Source: Isohypsibius dastychi
Taxonomy: Eukaryota > Tardigrada > Eutardigrada > Parachela > Isohypsibiidae
DNA: 23,167 nt
Assembly: GCA_034696485.1 (NCBI GenBank)
Contig: JAQIWT010000330.1
Span: forward strand, 1-23,167
Direction: 5' to 3'
Shown: piece by piece, positions 9,808 through 23,167 of the stretch
Layout of the letters: every line of letters begins with the position of its first letter
How positions within the stretch are numbered: the first letter of the stretch is position 1
Position numbers and translations under genes: made by a program
Notes under the pieces: generated by a model
Databases searched by the model: none
Seen by the model: the letters and a program-made list of their open reading frames with translations, nothing else
Told to the model about the DNA's origin: nothing

Positions 9808-10428
9808 GTTTGCTGGCTGGGGTGGTGAAATTCAGGGTAAGAAATATCCACACGATTTCCTTTTCAGGTTTTTGTGCGAAGTGGTTGAAGAAACTTCGCT
9901 GATCAAACTCCCGGATGAAAGTACGGATTCGCGAACGACGGTGAAGAACTGCACCGGTTTTACACTCTTTGGCTGCGTGTTACGATTGAGAAACGTACGT
10001 GAGGTCATACGCACCTCCCCCGTCTCTGATTGGCTGATCAGGATCTGTGATTGGTCGACGGGAAATTCGAATTTTCAGCGTAACGAAATGATGTCAGAGG
10101 ACCTTCAATTGGAGAAGACACTCGATAAACATTCTTCACCAATTTTTTATGACTCAAGATGTTATGCCTTCATGTTATTTGCGCACCAAAGAAGTCTAAT
10201 CAAAGAAACCAGGCTCCTGCTGAATAAGGAGACAGGTGAAAAAAGAATGGTCAGGTCCCCGAATAATTTACATTATGAACCGGCGCTTAATTTCCGGAGC
10301 TGGTCTAGGAGGAACGCCAACTAACAACCGGAAATGAACTTGTTCAAGGATAACGCAACGTCACATTGTATTGTATGAAAAGTCAGGACAAAAAATTTGG
10401 TAGTTGAATTAGCTAAGCCGGACTTTGG
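9808..10428. other. eEF2 upstream region / GGPS1 3' flank
   Basis: 621 bp between the eEF2 start codon and the GGPS1 stop codon. It should contain the eEF2 5' UTR and promoter (see the CCAAT pair) and the GGPS1 3' UTR. The 172-codon plus-strand open frame here begins in the reverse complement of the eEF2 start codon and matches nothing I know, so it is not called. Confidence 0.6.
10009..10058 (-). promoter_or_regulatory. paired CCAAT boxes, likely eEF2 promoter
   Basis: On the minus strand two AGCCAATC/GACCAATC boxes (plus-strand GATTGG at 10028-10033 and 10049-10054) lie 21 bp apart, about two helical turns, and 220-250 bp upstream of the eEF2 ATG. A C-rich CTCCCCC on the plus strand (GGGGGAG on the minus) sits next to them. 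CCAAT pairs bound by NF-Y are common in strong housekeeping promoters. The function is inferred; the boxes are seen. Confidence 0.5.
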
Positions 10429-12474
10429 TCAACCGAAAGTGTAGACTTTCCGCAAGTCGGAAAGGAACGCCGAAAGTCCCGGATTTCCACCCAGCTCTCC
10501 GATTGTCGCTGTGACTCTGGAAAATAAATACCAGTTAGATCGTTCAGAATATTTGCTGAACATTAGTATACCGTTTATCCAAGTCAAGAAGACACCTCCT
10601 GGTATATTCCAGAGAACCAAGTTGTTTCAGGTGGTCTACACAGTATTGTTTCAATGTGACATCTTCAGTGCGTTGGCGAAGAATTCCTACGAACAGGGAG
10701 TGGGAGAATCAGGATGGTCAACAACAAGAGAACTTTTGTTAAAACAATAATTTTGTAATTTCCTGAGAAGTACGGAGAAATATTCAGGTACACTTCCGGT
10801 GAAATGAAACAACTGAAATTCTCTCTCTTTTAATAAAAACGAGAAAAGCGTACCGATAACTTGGTTGGATGGATCATGCCTGACTCCGTGAATAATCGGA
10901 AAAGAAAACTTCCCTTCAGTAAGATCTTCGCAACAACCTTTATTATTGCTGTACTATAAAAACAAACACTTGATAAGTCAAAAAAACACGTCCAAAAAAA
11001 CACCATCGACGAATTCTTACATCAGCATCCATTAAATTACAATAGTCATCCCGAACTTGGAATATAAATCCAAGTGTTTCCGTTAACGGCCGGAAGTCGA
11101 CTTTACAATCGGAAAATAACTGCATCAACCGAACCGCCAACATGAACAATCCACCAGTTTCTAAAAAAGAGAACCTCAAACAACCGAAAAATAACAAAAT
11201 ACAAAAATACAAAAAAATAAAACATTCATTTTTCACAAGATCTGCGGGAAAATTATTGTTTACATCAAAATCAGCGTGTCATAAAATCAGCTGAAAGCCC
11301 AATGACATCTCTCAATTGTGAGCCTTTTGAATTAAACACTACGATTATTTAAAAACAATCAAACAATTAAATCAAAATATGTTCTTATTTAATGTTCTTA
11401 AGTAATTTTAACCTACTTTGAACCACCATTTTCCGGTATTCTTCCTCAGTGGGACACTGGTACGAGTCACGCCAATAAATTTCCAAACCCTGCCCTTGAT
11501 ACAGCTCAACCAACTGCTCTGCAAAAATAGTGGCAGCTTCCGGATGGTCGAGCGAAAGGGTTTTCTGGAGAGCGAGAAAGCACACATAGTTGGCGGAATT
11601 TATCGTCGAAGGAACTCCGTAAATTTTATGAGCAACTGCAACACAAAAAATCATTGGATGAAGTTGGGAATATTTTTCGTTTTTATTGGTGGAGGTATTC
11701 GTACCCGGAAGTCCACGCCGAAGTGAGGAATTATCTTGAATGTCGTCGATTCTGAAACGAAGAAAAAAACGTCGGTTTGCGGATGTGAAAAAACCATATC
11801 ATGCACTTCAATGGGCAAAATCATTTTTAAAAACTGAATTGAATAATCGTTCTGAAAATAAAAAAAATTTAGAACATACAACTGCAATAAAAAGAGAAAA
11901 AACACAAAAACTACGATCAAATTTTTTTCGCATTTTTTTGTAAAAAGTCTTGCACATTTGATAACATTCTACTGAGTTTTTTGTTATGTTTGATGAATAA
12001 CGACGACAAATAAAATCAAAGCATTCGCCAGTGAAGCGGATTACATGTGGGCACTTACAATAAACTTGCGTTATGCAACATATCCATAACACCGGAAATG
12101 ACCTGCAACTTGTCTTCTGGAATCTTCATCCAGATGTTAAATGCCTGCGGACAAATCAAATTGAAAACAAACATGATGCAACAGCTCAAACATGTCCACA
12201 TGCACAAATTTCAAAAGGCACATCACTTCCGGTTCGCAGAGTTTGCCAGTGTCGAATCATTTTGGAGTCGACGAACTCACCTGCGCCAATTTCCCCCGAA
12301 TCTGTTTTCCTGGATTCCGAAGAATGTGATTATAAGGCTGAAGTAAAATCTGTAAGTAACCAAACCAGAATCAGAAATTCATTCGTGAAATTTGAAATAT
12401 TCGTAACTAACGTTTTCGCATGAATCTTCCGCATCAGAGCTTCCCAATCCGTCGCCAGCTGCTTGAAGGTCCAT
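10429..12474 (-). CDS. GGPS1: geranylgeranyl diphosphate synthase (type III, animal GGPS1)
   Basis: Condenses farnesyl-PP with isopentenyl-PP to give C20 geranylgeranyl-PP for protein prenylation. Exons (minus): 12412-12474, 12281-12349, 12059-12144, 11705-11751, 11417-11635, 11021-11160, 10854-10953, 10572-10686, 10429-10516. All phases close to 308 aa (human is 300). Start ATG at 12472-12474 in the context ACAAATGG. Landmarks: PGKQIR near residue 35, [15 protein letters not shown] with the first Asp-rich motif DDIQD (75-79), [20 protein letters not shown] (136-145), second metal motif RDDYCN (198-203; DDxxN as in human), and [11 protein letters not shown]. The C-terminus ends in TFG. Introns are short to medium (55 bp for the last); intron 1 uses a GTTAGT donor. 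It follows eEF2 on the same strand and is divergent from PKN. Confidence 0.96.
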
Positions 12475-12702
12475 TTGTCACTGCTCCCGAAAATAAAGAT
12501 TATCAAAGTCGTGATAAGATGACTCCAGACGAAGGGAAACCAAGCGCGAGAATAGATATCTTACTCACCAGAAAAATACGACCAGTAAAAACGCCAACAA
12601 AGTGAGTTTTGAGTTGAGTTGATTGATTTCGCATGTAACCGTACAGACGGAGCCGCTGCATCGAAGCTGATAGGGTCCGCACCCCGTCTTCGACGGCGTA
12701 TG

Positions 12703-12732
12703 CTAATTAATTTAATCCTAATTAATTTAATT
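12703..12732 (+). repeat. two tandem 15-bp units CTAATTAATTTAAT(C/T)
   Basis: 12703-12717 and 12718-12732 are identical except for the last base. Each contains TAATTAAT, a homeodomain-type core. It may be a regulatory site or chance AT-rich sequence. Confidence 0.6.
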
Positions 12733-12767
12733 TAAAGTGACTCATGCGCATCTCTGGCGTTCTCTAT

Positions 12768-12779
12768 CCCCCCCCCCCC
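12768..12779 (+). repeat. poly-C homopolymer, 12 C
   Basis: Twelve consecutive C residues, the second long C run in the window. Confidence 0.8.
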
Positions 12780-13149
12780 ACTTTTCACCTATGACATTTC
12801 CCGAACCCTTACCACGTGCCCGGCCTGCCATGCCTCATACTGCCAAACCCCCGAAAATACGACCCTACGCTTCAGCACCATTGTATGCGGCATCGCCTAG
12901 CCGAACAGTCGAGTCAAGCCCCTACAATACAATGTGTTATTTTCAAATATTCGTAATGATGTCAGCTGTTTCTTGTCATTTGTTTTTGTGGCCTTAAAAA
13001 TGTCTCAAGTTTTTGCAACTTTTATGGGGCTGAAGACTCGGATCACATTTCCAGAACAAAGGAAAATCGAAGAAATTGAGGCTAACGTAGGCGTAGGCGG
13101 ACAGCTGACACACTTTGTAGTCCTAAACTCAACTTGGCCTACCGAAATC

Positions 13150-13200
13150 GCTCTTCTCTCTCTCCTCCTCTCTCGTCTCACCACTCAAGCAGAGAAGAGC
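13150..13200 (+). repeat. CT-rich tract with 10-bp inverted ends
   Basis: A pyrimidine tract (about 13150-13178) whose first ten bases GCTCTTCTCT pair exactly with AGAGAAGAGC at 13191-13200. GAGA-type tracts are common near animal promoters; this one is about 0.95 kb upstream of the PKN ATG. Confidence 0.5.
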
Positions 13201-14130
13201 ATCTCTGCACGTTGCAGTATTTCATTTTAAAAACCTGAATTATTCCGTCAACGTCAAGTGTCTTGCGCTCGTCTTTCACCATCCAGTTTTTCCGGCAGGA
13301 ATCATGTAGAGGATCCGTTTTCTTGTGGACGAAAGACTATCTAATCTGTTGCACTTCGAAGAATCTCTCGTTTCAAGTCGAAGGTCGCATTGCCTGGAGG
13401 TACGGTCGCTTCTAAACGCGTTCACAGTCGGATTAATTGCCCTCCATTATTTATCATGGTGATTTTTATTCGTGCGATTTGTCCGGACTAAATTGTTTTC
13501 TGTTAGCACCTCTGCTCTTCGTTCCAAAACGGGATTCAATTCAGCGTGGAATTTCAACAGGTAAAAATTACCAACGCTTATCGATGCCGTTCATATCAGG
13601 CTTTCAGTTATCTTTTAAAACTAAAATTTGAAGAGAAAGCGAGTCAGTCAAGACTCAAGAAAGACCTTCCATGGATAAAACGTAATCAGACGAATTTTCA
13701 GATTCAAGGTTTTCATGAGCGTATGAGGATAAAGTATAGGGGGAAGAGGTGGTCAGAATACTTGAGGGGGAATGGTAGCCAAGTGGCCACCGGCTAGCTC
13801 AGCTTCATACGCTTATGCAAAGTTTATGTTTATTTGTTTTTGGTTCCTTCGTGATTCTTTTGGATGTGTTGGTTTTTGCATGTGAGTCAGAGTGGTTTTA
13901 TGGAGGAATCCAAGGTGGATGCTGTAATTTATGACGGTCAGGGTCAGTGACGTAGCCGCGTTTATTCTCTCTTGCCCTCAAGCATTGAATCTTGATGATC
14001 TCGCTCTTGAACTTGCCTTGTTATTATTTCGCAGGACTGTGTGAAAACAGACTTGATCCACCAAGAGTGCCTTGTCTTGTTGATTGATATCGCTCATCGG
14101 AGTGCTGGCCGGGAGAGACCTTGATCGAAG

Positions 14131-22123
<7,993 letters not shown>

Positions 22124-22126
<3 letters not shown>

Positions 22127-22140
22127 TTGATTGATTGATG
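22124..22140 (+). repeat. TGAT microsatellite containing the PKN stop codon
   Basis: Four TGAT units plus TG begin with the TGA stop itself. A second in-frame TGA follows 12 bases after the first (22136-22138), so read-through would end at once. Confidence 0.75.
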
Positions 22141-22361
22141 CGGATTGTGCCTTGGTTTTTTATGTTAATTGGTTGATTGATTTACCCCATCTGTTGTCAG
22201 ACGAGTTGTTCTGACAATTTGATATTTTGTAACTTTGCAGCTTTTTTTGATCACATATTTCCCATGTTGCCTTGAGTGCCCACAGTTTTCGAGACGAAAT
22301 CGATCCGGAAGAATATTTTTGAAGCTGAAACAACTGAGAATATTGGTGTTGTTGTTTAGAC
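22141..22361 (+). other. PKN 3' flank
   Basis: Presumed 3' UTR and downstream sequence. No canonical AATAAA was seen. Its last 8 bases (22354-22361, GTTTAGAC) form the left target-site copy of the next element. Confidence 0.5.
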
Positions 22362-22830
22362 CAGTCCTTACCCGCAATTCATTGCGGAACCGGAAGACCT
22401 CCGCAATTCCCCGCAATTGCGGGGAAAAAGGTTGCGGAGAGCGTTGTTTGCGTTGTGTTGCGTTGCGGAAATTTCTAATTGCGGGGACTTGCGGGTTTGC
22501 GGACGGAATTATTTTTTTGCGGAGACTAATTCTTGAATTATAATTTTAAATGAATCGCAAAATCACAGCAAATTCCTGTGTCACCAATCCAACAATCTTG
22601 TATGTGCCCATCCACAACAGTGAAAACAGTTTAGCTCCTTTTTGAAAATATGAAAGTAAGCAACATGTAAGTAAAGTGCGAAATAGGCCACTTTTTCAAT
22701 TTCTCGAATTGCGGGTTTCGCGGGCGGGGTTGCGTGAGTGTTTTGCGGATTGCGGGAACTGCAGAACGGAAATCAGACTTCGCGGGCGGAAAATTGCGGA
22801 GAAGTGATTTTGAATTGCGGGGAAGGACTG
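22362..22830. mobile_element. hAT-like non-autonomous element, 469 bp
   Basis: Termini are CAGTCCTTACCCGCAATTC (22362-22380) and GAATTGCGGGGAAGGACTG (22812-22830), inverted repeats of 19 bp with one mismatch. Flanks are GTTTAGAC (22354-22361) and GTTTAGAG (22831-22838), an 8-bp duplication matching 7 of 8. The CAG ends plus 8-bp duplication indicate hAT. The two ends of the interior are crowded with GCGG/TTGCGG sub-repeats, while the middle (about 22535-22690) is ordinary AT-rich sequence. It has no coding capacity. Its ends differ from those of the 200-425 element, so it is a separate family. Confidence 0.75.
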
Positions 22831-22838
22831 GTTTAGAG

Positions 22839-22914
22839 TTTAGACATTAGTCCACGTTAGTCGCCGCGGGCGCGGGCGGTGCCTACCCATGGTCTTAATC
22901 CCGGCTATTTCTTC
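22839..22914. other. short GC-rich spacer
   Basis: Spacer between the element and the satellite. It contains GTTTAGAC again (22838-22845) and a GC-rich patch (22862-22880). No gene. Confidence 0.5.
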
Positions 22915-23167
22915 AACTCAGAACTCGGAACTCGGAATTCGGAGCTCGGAACTCGGAATTCGGAATTCGGAACTCGGAAATCGGAATTCGGAATTCGTAA
23001 CTCAGAATTCGGAATTCGGAATTCGGAACTCGGAATTCGGAACTCGGAAATCGGAATTCGGAATTCGGAAATCGGAATTCGGAATTCGGAATTCGGAACT
23101 CGAAACTCGAAACTCGGAATTCGGAACTCGGAAATCAGAATTCGGAACTCAGAACTCGGAACTCGGA
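22915..23167 (+). repeat. 7-bp satellite, consensus AA(T/C)TCGG, at least 36 copies
   Basis: Thirty-six consecutive 7-base units without a length change, then one base, running off the window end. Variants are AATTCGG, AACTCGG and AAATCGG, with a few AACTCAG or AACTCGA. The block AACTCGG-AAATCGG-AATTCGG recurs at units 9-11, 19-21 and 31-33, hinting at a higher-order repeat near 70-84 bp. Confidence 0.95.

Larger units (their letters stand above)
12475..14130. other. GGPS1-PKN divergent intergenic region
   Basis: 1.66 kb between two start codons on opposite strands, presumably holding both promoters and 5' UTRs. It contains a 15-bp tandem repeat, a 12-C run and a CT-rich tract (separate entries). 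Several open frames of 60-100 codons show no family resemblance. No TATA box or initiator can be assigned with confidence. Confidence 0.6.

Noticed and set aside
9806-10324. 172-codon plus-strand ORF upstream of eEF2
   Set aside because: It begins in the reverse complement of the eEF2 start codon and spans the eEF2 promoter. It shows no recognisable domain.
13546-13797. 83-codon ORF upstream of PKN
   Set aside because: No family resemblance and no splice phase linking it to PKN exon 2.
13778-13850. tRNA-like A box (TAGCCAAGTGG) and CTAGCTCAG near 13780-13800
   Set aside because: No matching B box (GGTTCGANTCC) and no cloverleaf can be drawn, so no tRNA or tRNA-derived SINE is called.

Overview
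The window is animal nuclear DNA. It holds three intron-rich, housekeeping-type genes with GT..AG introns, reconstructed here by protein homology and intron phase. In order they are translation elongation factor 2 (eEF2, minus strand, 8 exons, 846 aa), geranylgeranyl diphosphate synthase (GGPS1, minus strand, 9 exons, 308 aa) and a Rho-effector protein kinase N (PKN, plus strand, about 13 exons, about 966-973 aa). A PKN with three HR1 repeats, a C2-like domain and an AGC kinase points to Metazoa. The AT-rich introns and protein divergence would suit a protostome invertebrate, but I cannot name the taxon. All three genes look intact and their exon phases close without frameshifts.

Layout. Positions 1-3400 are repeat-rich and have no recognisable gene: a 226-bp hAT-type foldback MITE with an 8-bp target duplication (200-425), a 17-base C run, a degenerate 15-16 bp TCGTAG array, and a 40-bp perfect inverted repeat. 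At 3416-4057 there is a weak candidate small membrane-protein gene on the plus strand, possibly the tail of a pseudogene. eEF2 lies at 4198-9807. Its start codon stands alone before a 573-bp intron, two of its introns carry internal duplications that copied a splice-site-like sequence, and paired CCAAT boxes lie about 220 bp upstream. GGPS1 lies at 10429-12474. A 1.66-kb spacer separates it from the divergently transcribed PKN (14131-22126). The right end holds a second hAT-like non-autonomous element (22362-22830) and a 7-bp satellite that runs off the window (22915-23167).

Together: eEF2 drives ribosomal translocation. GGPS1 makes the C20 prenyl donor used to lipidate Rho GTPases, and PKN is a Rho effector, so the divergent GGPS1/PKN pair belongs to one biochemical axis, though this may be coincidence. 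No prokaryotic operon, CRISPR, tRNA or rRNA gene was found. The most unusual sequence-level signal is a 9-mer, ACTTCCGGT, present 17 times (both strands counted), mostly in introns, where about 0.2 copies would be expected by chance.
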